DNA from: Symbiodinium natans
Lineage: Eukaryota; Sar; Dinophyceae; Suessiales; Symbiodiniaceae
Direction: 5' to 3'
Assembly: GCA_905221605.1 (NCBI GenBank)
Contig: CAJNDS010000450.1
Span: 9,569-56,327 of the forward strand
Length of the DNA: 46,759 nt
Positions 1-8,795 of the stretch are shown here, one piece after another; position 1 is the stretch's first letter, and each line of letters starts with the position of its first letter. Both the position numbers and the translations under genes were made by a program. A model generated the notes under the pieces. That model saw nothing but the letters and a program-made list of their open reading frames with translations. It did not search any database and had not been told where the DNA came from.

Positions 1-262
1 AAACCGGAACCGAACCGCCAGGAACCGCACGCGCAAAGGAACCGTGTGAACCGTGAACCGCCGAAACCGCGACAAACACGAACCGCCATGAAACCGAACC
101 TCAAGCCAAGGCTCCAGCCAGCACCTCCAGCCCCTCCAGCCCCTCCAGCCCCTCCAGCCCCCCCAGACGCTAAACCGAACCGAACCGCAAGCCGCAGCGA
201 ACCGCATGAACCGGAACCGTTCCAGAGTATGTACCCGGAAACCTAAACGAACCTACACGAAC
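1..262. repeat. degenerate GAACCG/AACCG minisatellite with a CCTCCAGCC run
   Basis: The first 262 bases are dominated by the hexamer GAACCG and the pentamer AACCG with irregular spacers. Positions 124-160 hold about four copies of a 9-bp CCTCCAGCC unit. The tract continues off the left edge. It lies at the downstream (3') end of the minus-strand gene block, where a retroelement tail or subtelomeric DNA could be expected, but nothing proves either. Confidence 0.75.
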
Positions 263-493
263 CGAGGCCTTACTGTCTTGTTGTGCGAGGGAATGCTGTA
301 GATGAGGATGGGGGGAAAGGGTAGGGTCCAAGTGCAACATCGTGCTGTTCCGTTTTGCTCGTAGTGCTTGAAGGTGAAACTTCACTTCCTCGTCTGTCAT
401 GTGCCTGAGGTCCTTGGAGATGCCCTGGTCCATGAAGATGACTCTGTATTTCTTGCCGAGCTCCGGGAGTATCAGAGGGATGATTTGATCCAT
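170..493 (-). CDS. small ORF, possible truncated paralogue of the 449-aa ORF
   Basis: This is a 107-codon ORF with an ATG start, last in the minus-strand block. Residues 17-21 read VIFMD after a hydrophobic stretch, followed by a charged segment with a Leu-Arg pair. The neighbouring 449-aa ORF has the same VIFMD near its own N-terminus, followed by a similar charged stretch. The C-terminal third runs into the GAACCG minisatellite and has no protein-like character. The ORF ends at TAG, unlike the TGA of its neighbours. I read it as the start of a gene related to the 449-aa ORF, truncated by the repeat. It is not a recognised family, and it could be a chance ORF. Confidence 0.35.
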   Translation of the reverse strand: MDQIIPLILPELGKKYRVIFMDQGISKDLRHMTDEEVKFHLQALRAKRNSTMLHLDPTLSPHPHLQHSLAQQDSKASVRVGSFRFPGTYSGTVPVHAVRCGLRFGSV

Positions 494-823
494 CTTGCTC
501 TACTATGTACAGTAACTGCTTCAAAGTCTCTCACCGCATGTCACATGCTATTTGCAGCTCAACATGGGAATGCGCTTTGCAAATGTTCAACGGCATGCTG
601 TTGCATCACTAATCCTGCCCTTGTACCGGTGTGCTGGTCGTGTGAAGGATGCATCACGGGCAAATCATGTCTCTGCTCAGTGGAATGCACACTCCGAAAG
701 GCTGAACTGCGAACTTCTAAGTTTTCAGACTTCACAACGCACTGCAAACGAATCTTGTCCGCATTGGTCTACGGGTCTTCCATCCAGGGGTGGGTGGAAT
801 TGGGTCTTGCGTCGTCGAAGAGA
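494..823. other. intergenic spacer, no gene seen
   Basis: This 330-bp spacer separates two minus-strand ORFs. The frame of the upstream 449-aa gene meets another TGA at 725-727. I see no conserved gene. Its length and mixed composition resemble the other spacers of the block. Confidence 0.5.
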
Positions 824-2173
824 TCAGTCCACGGACAGGTCCGGCTCGGTGTAGCTGTTGTAGGTGGTCGTCGGGAACCGTTGAACCGGATTCCATTCTT
901 GGCGTCTTTGCCAGAGCTCTTCTTCGTCTGAGATGGTGCCTACGTCTTCGAAGAACGTGTGGCTGGAAAGCGGGTGGTTGGGCTGCCGGTGGTCGTGCTC
1001 TGCGTGCAGTAGAGATGAGACTAGTCGTTTGTGTTGACGTAGCCACTCTGTCAGATTGTCACGTAGAGGTTGCATGGGGATAGCGCAGGTGGAGCCGTTG
1101 AAGTCGAGGATGGTGTAGTCCGGGCCGAAGATTTCTCTTGTGAAGCGCCATTCTGCGTGTCTGGGGCTGAAAAACTTGAGGACGTGTATCATCATGTGGA
1201 TGTCGGCGCGTGAGAAGATATCGTTCTGCAAACAGGACTCGTTGTTCCTGGTTTGCCATTCTTGTAATTTGGTGTTGACGTAGAGGATGAGCTTGTGCAC
1301 CCCGAGGATTTCAGGAGGGAGGTACTGCTGGTACTCCTCAACCGTGTGCTGTCGGGTGATCGCCAAGATCGCATTCCACTCCATGTCATCTTGAAGTTGG
1401 CGTTCTAGGTGCGAGGGGCGTGGGTTGGCTTTCTGGATGAAGATGACGCGTCCATCATGTAGCGGTTTCGTGGTGGGGGTTGGCAGGTCTTCTAGGAACA
1501 ACTTGTCACCAATCTGGAAACCTTTTCTGGCCATTGTGGCTATGCGGACCGTGGTCTCGTACCACTGCGAGGCAATCAAAGCTGTGTTAACCGATTCATA
1601 CTTGGAGAAGACAATCTGGGCGATGTGGGGTAGGCACAGTGCCGCACCAGGATGTGGGTGGTCATCTCGAAGAGGTTTTTCAACGTAGTGACCTTTGATG
1701 TGAGTCGGGATGCGGCGGATGATGCGCTGAAGGTTGAGCTCATGCTTGGTTTTGTCACGTACCTCTTGGCCGAGAAATTTTGAAACCGGGGTCAGCATCT
1801 GATTTTCAGTTGGTAGTAGGCACACGAACGTGGCCGTCGTAGATGTGCTGGAGGAGATGTAGAGGTCCTGAAAGCCATGGAATATCATCATCATGTTCTT
1901 GAGCGCCTGGTAGGTGATGGCATTCTTGATATTGATGTGCCAGCCTTCGTATGCTTTGAAGTACGACGGGTCGATGACTTTGTGTAGGGGTGCCTTCTCC
2001 GTGTAGTACGCTGGGGCCGTGTGGTACGTGTCGTCGAGGTAGTTGTACCGTTGGTAAAAGGGTTCCATGCTGTAGTGTGGATCTCTGCGCAGATGCTCCA
2101 TTTCGAGTTCGTGCTCATCCATGAAGATCACGTGGAGGGGACCGGTCAGGAAGTCCAGTATGTGGCTCCACAT
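824..2173 (-). CDS. unknown 449-aa protein of the minus-strand block
   Basis: The open frame reaches 2212, but its first ATG is at 2173, giving 449 residues and a TGA stop. The N-terminus is hydrophobic and contains VIFMD (residues about 15-19). It is followed by a segment rich in Tyr and His and then a mostly globular, charged body. The last 60 residues are acidic and Trp/Arg-rich. I find no recognisable domain. It is the second-to-last ORF in the block and lies downstream of the reverse transcriptase. The codon pattern looks coding along its whole length. A structural or accessory protein of the element is possible, but no function can be assigned from the sequence. Confidence 0.7.
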   Translation of the reverse strand: MWSHILDFLTGPLHVIFMDEHELEMEHLRRDPHYSMEPFYQRYNYLDDTYHTAPAYYTEKAPLHKVIDPSYFKAYEGWHINIKNAITYQALKNMMMIFHGFQDLYISSSTSTTATFVCLLPTENQMLTPVSKFLGQEVRDKTKHELNLQRIIRRIPTHIKGHYVEKPLRDDHPHPGAALCLPHIAQIVFSKYESVNTALIASQWYETTVRIATMARKGFQIGDKLFLEDLPTPTTKPLHDGRVIFIQKANPRPSHLERQLQDDMEWNAILAITRQHTVEEYQQYLPPEILGVHKLILYVNTKLQEWQTRNNESCLQNDIFSRADIHMMIHVLKFFSPRHAEWRFTREIFGPDYTILDFNGSTCAIPMQPLRDNLTEWLRQHKRLVSSLLHAEHDHRQPNHPLSSHTFFEDVGTISDEEELWQRRQEWNPVQRFPTTTYNSYTEPDLSVD

Positions 2174-2321
2174 GTTGGGCTGGGGAAAGGGACGGGGTCG
2201 GGTTCGTGCCAAAAAACTGTGGTCATGTTCTCCCGTGTGATAGTGGAGGGATGAGGTCTGCCATGTGCAGGGGAGGGGGGGGGGAAAAGGGGACGGGGGA
2301 GGCGCTTAGGTCGGCATGGCT

Positions 2322-2486
2322 TCAACTCGCATCTTGCCAGTTAACGGCCTCTTTTGGATTCGCAAGAGGGCCTGTATGGCGCAGGTGTGTGATGCTGTGT
2401 GCAGTGGCGATCAGGAAGATCACAATGTTCTCGGCAATCACATCGTCGATTTCCACGGCATGTTTCTACTTCACCGCCGGGTACAT
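2322..2486 (-). CDS. short hydrophobic ORF in the -1 frame at the end of the 298-aa gene
   Basis: Starting from an ATG at 2486, this frame reads six codons, then an in-frame TAG (2466-2468), then 47 codons to TGA (2322-2324). The middle holds a hydrophobic stretch (AENIVIFLIATA) that could cross or anchor in a membrane. The frame overlaps the end of the 298-aa ORF and lies -1 to it. The frame just upstream of the ATG also looks protein-like. It may therefore be the real C-terminus of that protein after a one-base loss, or a separate small membrane protein. The TAG makes either reading provisional. Confidence 0.35.
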
Positions 2487-3367
2487 CTCGTCTTCTGCCC
2501 AAATCGTCGATCATCTTCTTCTTCAGGTGGTGGATGGTAGGGCATTGGTGAGTTGTGTGGGGTGTCCTTCTTGGGTTCTGAGGGTTGTGTAGTTGGATCC
2601 GGCATTGCGCTATCCTCCTCGCGTCGGTGGATCGTGTAGTCGCCCTTGTACATGAAGCTTCTCTTGGTCTCCTTGTCGTAGTGCGTGTGATACTGCCAGC
2701 CGTTTTGGTGCCATGGGTGTTTCCAGAGCAGCTGGTGCTGGTGTGAATCTTCTTTGGCTTTTTTGCGTATCGCAGCGAGGCGAACGGCAAAGGGATGGGA
2801 ATGAAGGGCTTGGGCGAAAGTGTGATATGTTGTGTCATTCCACTGGGTGTGGGCCTTCCACTCTGTGTACTTTTCCGGGTCTTCGATGGCCTCCCACGTC
2901 GTCAGAACGGGTTGGTCCGCGGGCCAGTCCGCGGCTACATAGGTGTGTGGATCGAGGTGTGCGAGGGAGATGTCCTGGAGAAGGTCCGAGGTGATGCCGT
3001 CGAACTCGGGGTGCAAGCGCGGGTCGTCCGGTTGGTACTGTTGTCGTCTTTTCTTGGTTGCTTGTGGTGGTGCGTCTTGATGAGGTAGGTGTGCGGGTTG
3101 TGGTGTGGGCATGGAGATCTTGTCTAGGTGGTAGCCGAAGTTCTTGTGCCAATCTTGCAGGTGTCCCCAGATTGAGAGCGCCTCGCTGGTGGGGATCATG
3201 ATGGGCGTGAAGGGATGGGGTGAGTTGCCGATTTTGGTGAGTTGTTCAAGTAGAAGTTGGGCGGTGTACCAGCGGATGGGGATGTGGATGTCGGGGAGCT
3301 CCAAGTAATCCTGATCGTACGCGGCCTGCACTGCCTTGTTGAACGCCGTCTGGGTCAACCAACTCAT
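2471..3367 (-). CDS. unknown 298-aa protein of the minus-strand block
   Basis: The frame is open from 3460, but that start is GTG; the first ATG is at 3367 and gives 298 residues ending at TGA. The protein is rich in His, Trp, Gln and Pro. It has a predicted globular N-terminal part (Trp-Leu-Thr-Gln onward) and a basic/His-rich middle that includes a Lys-Arg-Arg stretch near residue 110. The C-terminus is acidic (EEEDD). Near that acidic run the -1 frame carries on with protein-like sequence and a hydrophobic tail. The native C-terminus may therefore differ from this annotation. No family was recognised. Confidence 0.65.
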   Translation of the reverse strand: MSWLTQTAFNKAVQAAYDQDYLELPDIHIPIRWYTAQLLLEQLTKIGNSPHPFTPIMIPTSEALSIWGHLQDWHKNFGYHLDKISMPTPQPAHLPHQDAPPQATKKRRQQYQPDDPRLHPEFDGITSDLLQDISLAHLDPHTYVAADWPADQPVLTTWEAIEDPEKYTEWKAHTQWNDTTYHTFAQALHSHPFAVRLAAIRKKAKEDSHQHQLLWKHPWHQNGWQYHTHYDKETKRSFMYKGDYTIHRREEDSAMPDPTTQPSEPKKDTPHNSPMPYHPPPEEEDDRRFGQKTRCTRR

Positions 3368-3711
3368 GAGGTGGGGCGATCGGGGAAAGGTGAATGGGTG
3401 ATGGTGCGAGTGTGGTTGATCTGAAAATGGTTTGGCTTCCGCAGTATCACGCAATCTCACTCATGTTAGTACCTACTGTCCCTACAGGTCCTGTCAGCTT
3501 TCAATCGAGTCAAAAACTCAGTGTGCGGATTGACATGGTGCATGCACTTCAGACCTCTCCACGGAGCAGGTTTTGTGCTTATGATGCCGGCAGACATGTT
3601 GCGCTTGCCGAATCTCCGTCCGGCAGCGCCATCTCAAGACACACTTCGTCTTAAGGAATTGCATATACCACCCTACGTCAGAGAACTCCGCTGATCTCAC
3701 TATCATCATCG
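3368..3711. other. intergenic spacer
   Basis: This spacer between two minus-strand ORFs includes the GTG-initiated extension of the downstream ORF (3368-3460). The -1 frame of the upstream Cys-finger gene stays open to a TGA at 3518-3520, but its residues look less protein-like. No RNA gene or promoter motif was recognised. Confidence 0.45.
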
Positions 3712-4677
3712 TCAGCTTCCGATGGCTCGATTCATGCATCTCCGGCATAGGTGGACTGTGTGCGTGCCTTCTTTGGCACACCATCCCCCGCACGCGCAGT
3801 ACAGTCGGCATCCGTAGTGCTGCCAGGTGGGGTGACTCTGGGCACGGGGCATGGGTTTGGGGTTGGGTCTGGGAGTGGGGTCCGTGGGTGCTGGTGGTGT
3901 GGGTCTGGGGTCATTGTCTCCTCGGTGCGATGATGCCGGATGTCTGGTCGACTGAGAATCATGTCGTGCCGGTCCCGGTGCCGTCGATGACGAGGCGCGC
4001 GATGTTCTTGGAGACTTGGGTTTAGCTTTGACTGCGATGGTCTTGGTGACGACTAGTTGGTTTTCTGCTTGCTGGAGGTCCTCAAAGGTGCGGCGGTAGT
4101 TCTTGATGCTGTCCACGGTGTCGTCTTCCAGGATCTTGTACATGCCGTTTTCAGTGATCTGCTGTCTGTCCATCATGTCGATGAACTCGTAGACGGTGCA
4201 ACCCGGGCGCTTTGTTGGAACTGCCAGCGAAATGGGTGTGAACCAGTTCAGCGCTTCGGAACTGCGTATCACGGTGTCACCCTTGGCGTCCTGAAAGCTC
4301 TTGAGGAGGGTTCTGAACAGGTCAGCTTGGTGCACGTGTTCACGTAATTTGAGTGCGGTAGAGTTGATGTCGAAGATCTTCTGTATCGCGTTCATAGTGA
4401 TGGAATTGTCAAAGAGGAGGTTGGAGAGGTCCCCGACGCTGATGTCCTCCATAAGTTGGATGACCTGGGTCTTTGCCGTGGAAACTGCACTTTGTAGCGC
4501 CAGTTTTTGCTGGCTGAGAGGCTCTGGTTGAGGCGGATTCTCCGTTCGATGTCGTCGAGGTGGGTCTCTTGAGTCCATGGCCAGCCTTGTTGCTCTGGTA
4601 GTGCGGGGACTTCGTCTGCAGGACCGCGATCTGTTTCGCCGGGGACGTTCATCTCCGTGGTGGTCGTGCTTCACCAT
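3712..4677 (-). CDS. 321-aa basic protein with C-terminal Cys-rich finger
   Basis: This ORF has an ATG start, 321 residues and a TGA stop. Residues 1-50 are Arg/Ser/His-rich and likely disordered and nucleic-acid binding. Residues about 55-215 form a helical globular region. Residues about 215-285 are a Pro/Ser/Arg linker. The last 35 residues contain a dense Cys cluster: C-x3-C-x-C-x3-W-C, then a His, then C-x2-C. This pattern would suit a zinc-binding finger. The composition (basic arm, helical body, terminal knuckle) resembles nucleic-acid-binding gag-like or RNP proteins of retroelements, but that is inference. It sits two ORFs downstream of the RT. Confidence 0.7.
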   Translation of the reverse strand: MVKHDHHGDERPRRNRSRSCRRSPRTTRATRLAMDSRDPPRRHRTENPPQPEPLSQQKLALQSAVSTAKTQVIQLMEDISVGDLSNLLFDNSITMNAIQKIFDINSTALKLREHVHQADLFRTLLKSFQDAKGDTVIRSSEALNWFTPISLAVPTKRPGCTVYEFIDMMDRQQITENGMYKILEDDTVDSIKNYRRTFEDLQQAENQLVVTKTIAVKAKPKSPRTSRASSSTAPGPARHDSQSTRHPASSHRGDNDPRPTPPAPTDPTPRPNPKPMPRAQSHPTWQHYGCRLYCACGGWCAKEGTHTVHLCRRCMNRAIGS

Positions 4678-5073
4678 GACTGAGGTGGATGAGCGATGGA
4701 AACGTTACTCGATCCAAACAATCTGTCATGTTTCATGATGGTCAGCTGCACAGTACGTGAGTTTCCGTATGTAATCAACGTCAAGGGGTTCCGTCACAAA
4801 GGGATGGGGGTAAGATGAAGTTTATCATGAAACATGAAGGTGCGGGACTCGCGCTTGGTCTCGGTTCTTTTGCTCACTCCAAGCCAAGCGTCGGATGTAG
4901 GTGAGATAGAACGGGAATCGTTTTTGGTGAAAACAAAATTGACCAAAGCGTAACAATGTTACTGGATGCTGTGGCGGTGCTGTTTAGGCCAGTTATCATC
5001 CAACTTTGCGTTCTGCACGACGTCGTTGAGTGGACAGATGAATTGCACCGGTTCCGGGTTCCGATTCTTGAGG
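4678..5073. other. intergenic spacer with a 14-bp inverted repeat
   Basis: This 396-bp AT-richer spacer contains a perfect inverted repeat: TCATGTTTCATGAT at 4726-4739 and its complement at 4824-4837, separated by 84 bp. Each arm is itself partly palindromic. It lies just upstream of the 321-aa ORF's downstream neighbour in transcription order, so it could be a processing or regulatory hairpin. No gene is seen. Confidence 0.55.
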
Positions 5074-5859
5074 TCATGGATCTTGAAGATGCTGTAGAGG
5101 ATCATCTCTTTCGAGCGGGGCCCTGGAGTTTGATCTGTACTGTCCAATGGGTGCCTGTCTGGAGGATGTAGCTGAGCCGGTTGCGGATCGAAGGCACCTG
5201 CACAGGTACTTGATGCTTTGGTCGTGTCGAGAAAGGAGCTGGTCGACGGTGTCCAAGCGAGTTCTTGTCTCGTCCAGGCTTGCGTAGATGGTGGTGTGGG
5301 ATATTGGATGAGGGTCCTGCGGGATGGTGGTATGGAGGCGGAGTCTGTCTCGTAGTTCTTGTAGTTGTTGGCGAGTTTGGTGTCCAAGAGCATCTAGTCG
5401 TCCTCCTAGTTCCTGTAGTCGTCTGGCTTGGAGAGTTTGATCACGTTGGATATCGTTGAGCTGTAGGTGAAGATCGCGGATGGAACCTTTGTGTCGGCTG
5501 ATGTCGTTGGAGGTGGAGGCTCTTGATGAGTCCGCCCTGTACGCCGCTCGTTTGACGTCCAGGAGTTCTTCTAATACTGACTGGCTGCAGGTGCGCTCGT
5601 AGACGAAAGCGAGCTCTTGTTCCAGCTGGAAGACGGTCTGGTCGAGGGTCCGGATCTTCTCTGCTTGCGAGGATACTGTGTCTATGAGGAGCTTCACCGC
5701 GTCGTCCGTGGTCTGGTGGATTGGATCGTTGGGGTTGGCGATCTCATCTGGGATCTCGGAGGCTGTCTGCATTGTCTCCGGCTGGTTATTGGGATGTTGC
5801 TGGCTTGCTGGCTGAGGATCCGGAATGGTCTGCTCCTCGTGCATCTTGTTGGTCGGCAT
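5074..5859 (-). CDS. 261-aa coiled-coil protein
   Basis: This ORF has an ATG start, 261 residues and a TGA stop. Residues 1-50 are polar and Pro/Gln/Asn-rich. Residues about 50-220 carry heptad-like Leu/Ile spacing with many Gln, Arg and Glu, as in long coiled coils. The C-terminal 30 residues are Ser/Arg-rich. It follows the RT gene directly in the transcription direction, with a 289-bp spacer. Coiled-coil proteins often serve as ORF1-type RNA-binding or oligomerisation partners of retroelements, so such a role is possible, but no specific family is recognised. Confidence 0.7.
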   Translation of the reverse strand: MPTNKMHEEQTIPDPQPASQQHPNNQPETMQTASEIPDEIANPNDPIHQTTDDAVKLLIDTVSSQAEKIRTLDQTVFQLEQELAFVYERTCSQSVLEELLDVKRAAYRADSSRASTSNDISRHKGSIRDLHLQLNDIQRDQTLQARRLQELGGRLDALGHQTRQQLQELRDRLRLHTTIPQDPHPISHTTIYASLDETRTRLDTVDQLLSRHDQSIKYLCRCLRSATGSATSSRQAPIGQYRSNSRAPLERDDPLQHLQDP

Positions 5860-6148
5860 GGTGAAGAATTGGATGAACGACTTGTTGGTCTATCAGCCGG
5901 GCAACTTCTTCTATGCTACGTCTGTCACTGCGTCAGCCACTGAAGAGAAGCGCTCTGGGTGGGTGCGGGAAAGGGTAGGGGCGGACTTCACATGATTGCA
6001 TGATGTGCATGATCAAAATCACACTTCACTGCGGGACACGGGGCTTGGGGAGGAAAGGTTTGGGGACCTCAACGACTGCAATCCGTCACTGCGCATCATG
6101 GGCACTTGCTGGCGGTCTTTGATATTGATTTTGCTGTGGTACTTCGAG
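5860..6148. other. intergenic spacer with shared TGCAATCCG motif
   Basis: This spacer lies between the RT and the coiled-coil gene. It contains TGCAATCCGTCACTG at 6077-6091, which recurs with one mismatch at 13365-13379 in another spacer of the same block. It also has several CATGAT/CATGATG repeats near 5990-6020. No gene is seen. Confidence 0.5.
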
Positions 6149-7498
6149 TCATCTATGCACAAACGTCAGCATGTCTGGGTCGTGGGCTTGGTAGAGGGCG
6201 CGAAGTTCTCGGAGTTGTTGTAGACGAACCGGCTCGGGGTACGCTATCTTTGAGATCATGTGGCGTCTCGTTCGGTATGCACTGGCACGGTGGACCATAG
6301 GTGTGGATCCCCGTGGCGAAAGGAGCTGGTGTGTCTGTGAGGGGAGAATGAGGCGAACTTCTTTGCGGTGTAGGTTGATGTTGCATCCGAGGTAGTTGGC
6401 TTCTTCTTGTTCTTCCAACAATATGGGCGGGCCGTAGAACTCTGTTTGGAGAAACTCGCTCCAAGGGCTCGTGTAAGCCCAACTTTGTGGCAGGATGCAA
6501 ATGCGGTCGTCAACATATCTCTTGGCGAAGCGGTCGAGAATTGCGCATGATGCCAAGGCTATGCGATATGTTTCATGCCATTGATGTTCTTCGACACAAC
6601 AGACCATGTGGCACAACACCGGTGACATTGGGTGTCCCATTGGGCTACCTCTGGTCTGCTTGTATACTTGTTGTTGGGAGGTGAAGTAGCTGCACTTCAG
6701 GACGTACTGAGTGATCTCCCAGATGTCGTGCATGTAGATGGTGCGTCGACCATGGTTGATCTGCTTGTACTTCCCATTGAACGTTCTGGCCGTCCTAAGC
6801 GTCTTTTTGGGGTCGTAGGTGATGGAGACGTCCTGCCATGTGTCAAAGCCGTGCTGGGAGTTGGCGAAGTACTTGTGCATGGTGATCATGAGGGCTTGGA
6901 GGATACGTTCCTGTGGGACACTGGTGAAGAAGCCCGCGAGGTCCGCGATCTGCATGTGCATGTCCGCGTTGTTGTAGTTCATGAAGGTGTGAAGTTCCTT
7001 GAAGATCTTGTAGGAGTTGTCCTGTTGTAGCGCTTGGGGGAAAGAGATGTACATGATGTTGGTGATGATCTTGGCGACCGTGGAGAAGAGCTTCTTGGCG
7101 AAGTGCTGGGCAAACGAGACAATGGGCCGCGACTTGATGAAGCCCTTCTTGCGCTTGGGGAAGATGTAGGACACCGGGACTTTGTCCTTGCGGTTTGGGT
7201 TGATGCCCCAGGCGTATCTTGTCTTGATGTTTTGGGGGAGTTGGTGCCACGCGTTGTGCGCCGCTGTGGTCGGGGTGATGTTGATCTTGGTGAAGACTTC
7301 AGGGTCGCCGTACATCTTGTCCATGAGCTGTTGAAAGTGGAGGGGGCAGTACGCTAGCATCTTGTGGGGATGGTGGTCCTCGCACGCGATGATGTAGTCG
7401 CCGTACTGGGTTTTGAGGCTTTTGACCATGTGATGGTTCACGTGTTCCTCCTTCACGTTGTGGCTAAGCTGTGCCGCCGGGGCAAGGGCGAGCTGCAC
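6149..7498 (-). CDS. Penelope-like reverse transcriptase
   Basis: This ORF copies RNA into DNA for its element. Numbered from the codon at 7498, the conserved RT blocks are: a basic finger block KSRPIVSF near 122-129; motif A IADLAGFF with Asp186; motif B RGSPMGHPMSPVL near 283-295, typical of Penelope-like elements; and motif C RYVDDR with the catalytic Asp pair 330-331. A block E-like YLGC follows. The codon at 7498 is GTG, and the frame stays open upstream to 7621 with protein-like residues and no ATG. It was therefore probably translated as one protein with the overlapping GIY-YIG frame, which is offset by -1. The ORF ends (TGA) soon after the thumb, with no C-terminal nuclease, so the nuclease is upstream. 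I am sure it is an RT and fairly sure of the Penelope-like class. Confidence 0.9.
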   Translation of the reverse strand: MQLALAPAAQLSHNVKEEHVNHHMVKSLKTQYGDYIIACEDHHPHKMLAYCPLHFQQLMDKMYGDPEVFTKINITPTTAAHNAWHQLPQNIKTRYAWGINPNRKDKVPVSYIFPKRKKGFIKSRPIVSFAQHFAKKLFSTVAKIITNIMYISFPQALQQDNSYKIFKELHTFMNYNNADMHMQIADLAGFFTSVPQERILQALMITMHKYFANSQHGFDTWQDVSITYDPKKTLRTARTFNGKYKQINHGRRTIYMHDIWEITQYVLKCSYFTSQQQVYKQTRGSPMGHPMSPVLCHMVCCVEEHQWHETYRIALASCAILDRFAKRYVDDRICILPQSWAYTSPWSEFLQTEFYGPPILLEEQEEANYLGCNINLHRKEVRLILPSQTHQLLSPRGSTPMVHRASAYRTRRHMISKIAYPEPVRLQQLRELRALYQAHDPDMLTFVHR

Positions 7499-8517
7499 GG
7501 CCTCCTTGGATGGGATGGAGAGTCCATTGCGTCTGCACCATTTTCGAACATCTTCCGTCGTCTGCGAAATCCAGGGTCTTCTGGTGATGCGTGTGCGGTC
7601 TGAAGGTCGATGACTTGATGTTCACTGAGTTCCTGTGTAGGGTTGGGGCAAGTGCATCTTCTCGTAAGTTTTGGTCCAAAACACATTCGCTGCCAGTTGT
7701 GGCACTGGGCCTCGATGCTGGATCCTGGTTTGGCTACCACCGTGGTCTTCGGAACATGTAGTGGGCATAGTTCGTGGTAGTGGCTGGCGATGATGGCGCG
7801 TAGAACTTCTCGGAGATGGCGTTGGCATTCTTCCAGGGGTGGCAGCAAACTGGCGACGAGGGGTCTTATGTTAGGGGTCTCCATATGTCTCTTGTCGAGT
7901 GCCTTGACCAATGCTGCCTTGCAGAACTCTTTGTATGGGGATTCAAGAATGTTGGTCATTCGTAGTAGTGTGTATATGTTCTCGGCCGGGAAGTTGCTGC
8001 TCATCAACGTTCTGGTGGTTTTCCATCGCAGAGCCGTGGTGGAGCACAGGGCGGTTAGGAGGCCCCACATGCGTGTTTTGGTGTCTATCTGTACCTTGAC
8101 GGCTCGCCAAGGTCTAGTTTTTCTGCCTAGGTGTCGATGTAGTCGGGCACGTAGTTTGGTTGCCAGCACGTTGACGTCGCAAATGATCTTGGGTTGGAAG
8201 GTGTGGCCTGTGTCTTCTTTGAAGTGCTTGTAGATGAAGGGGGCGTTGAGGGAGGGTTGGAGGTCCGCGATGTCTGCCTGCTCAATCATGTGCAACTCTG
8301 CCACATCGTCAACGCTGCGGACTTTGATCGGAACGAACTCCCAATATGTGTTGGTGGTGTGCCAGTAGTGTATGGCTGGTTCTGCGTTGACCAGTTTTTG
8401 AGCGGCGAGTGCATTGTGTTTTCTGCGTCGGTTGTCTTCTCTGACTGTGACCTTCGTGGAGGTGCTGCCAATATAGAGGTGCTCAAACATGCGTCCGTGG
8501 TCGACTCTCCAGTACAC
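7453..8517 (-). CDS. GIY-YIG endonuclease portion of a permuted Penelope-like element
   Basis: This frame encodes a GIY-YIG type nuclease that would nick target DNA. The GIY equivalent is AVY, spanning the annotated start. LYIGST follows at residues 14-19, a basic RRRKH block at 30-34, then a Glu in MIEQ (79) and Asn in LNAPF (91), the usual order of catalytic residues. Residues 100-290 form a long linker. A Cys/His cluster near 280-300 (C-x6-C ... C-T-C-P ... H) may be the zinc finger described for Naiad/Chlamys elements. No in-frame ATG precedes the AVY motif; the frame opens after a TGA at 8596-8598. Its end overlaps the RT frame at a -1 offset. Near 7573 a run of three C bases is where one base may have been lost. 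Confidence 0.85.
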   Translation of the reverse strand: MYWRVDHGRMFEHLYIGSTSTKVTVREDNRRRKHNALAAQKLVNAEPAIHYWHTTNTYWEFVPIKVRSVDDVAELHMIEQADIADLQPSLNAPFIYKHFKEDTGHTFQPKIICDVNVLATKLRARLHRHLGRKTRPWRAVKVQIDTKTRMWGLLTALCSTTALRWKTTRTLMSSNFPAENIYTLLRMTNILESPYKEFCKAALVKALDKRHMETPNIRPLVASLLPPLEECQRHLREVLRAIIASHYHELCPLHVPKTTVVAKPGSSIEAQCHNWQRMCFGPKLTRRCTCPNPTQELSEHQVIDLQTAHASPEDPGFRRRRKMFENGADAMDSPSHPRRPCSSPLPRRHSLATT

Positions 8518-8539
8518 TGCGTTCGGCTGATTGAGAATG

Positions 8540-8735
8540 TGTAGAGCTCCGGGGTGATACGGTGAAACTGTTTGAGGCGTACCAGTCTGCGTCGATCAAC
8601 TTGGCGTCGAGGAAAATGGCAAAGAGCGGTGAGCCAAAACTTGCCGTAGAGCCAAGTGGAGTATCTGTGTAAGAAAGGTATGCGGTGAAATGTGTATTGG
8701 ACCACGCTTTTCGCGATGTCCATGCACTTCACCAT
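8540..8735 (-). CDS. probable N-terminal leader of the nuclease-RT protein (offset frame)
   Basis: An ATG at 8735 opens a frame of about 65 protein-like residues, rich in aromatic and basic residues, that runs into the start of the GIY-YIG frame. The two frames are offset by -1 and meet near a CCCC run around 8550. Because the GIY-YIG frame has no ATG of its own, this is the most plausible N-terminus. The join could reflect a one-base loss, a sequencing error or recoding. The annotated end is approximate. Confidence 0.4.
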
Positions 8736-8795
8736 GGAAGAGTGTATGCGGTTGAGTCGTCTAGAGGGTTGCTGCGTTGTGAGTAGGGTACCTAG

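Noticed and set aside
368-931. 187-codon plus-strand ORF with many Cys
   Set aside because: It spans a spacer and parts of two minus-strand ORFs; the Cys spacing fits no finger family and the strand conflicts with its neighbours.
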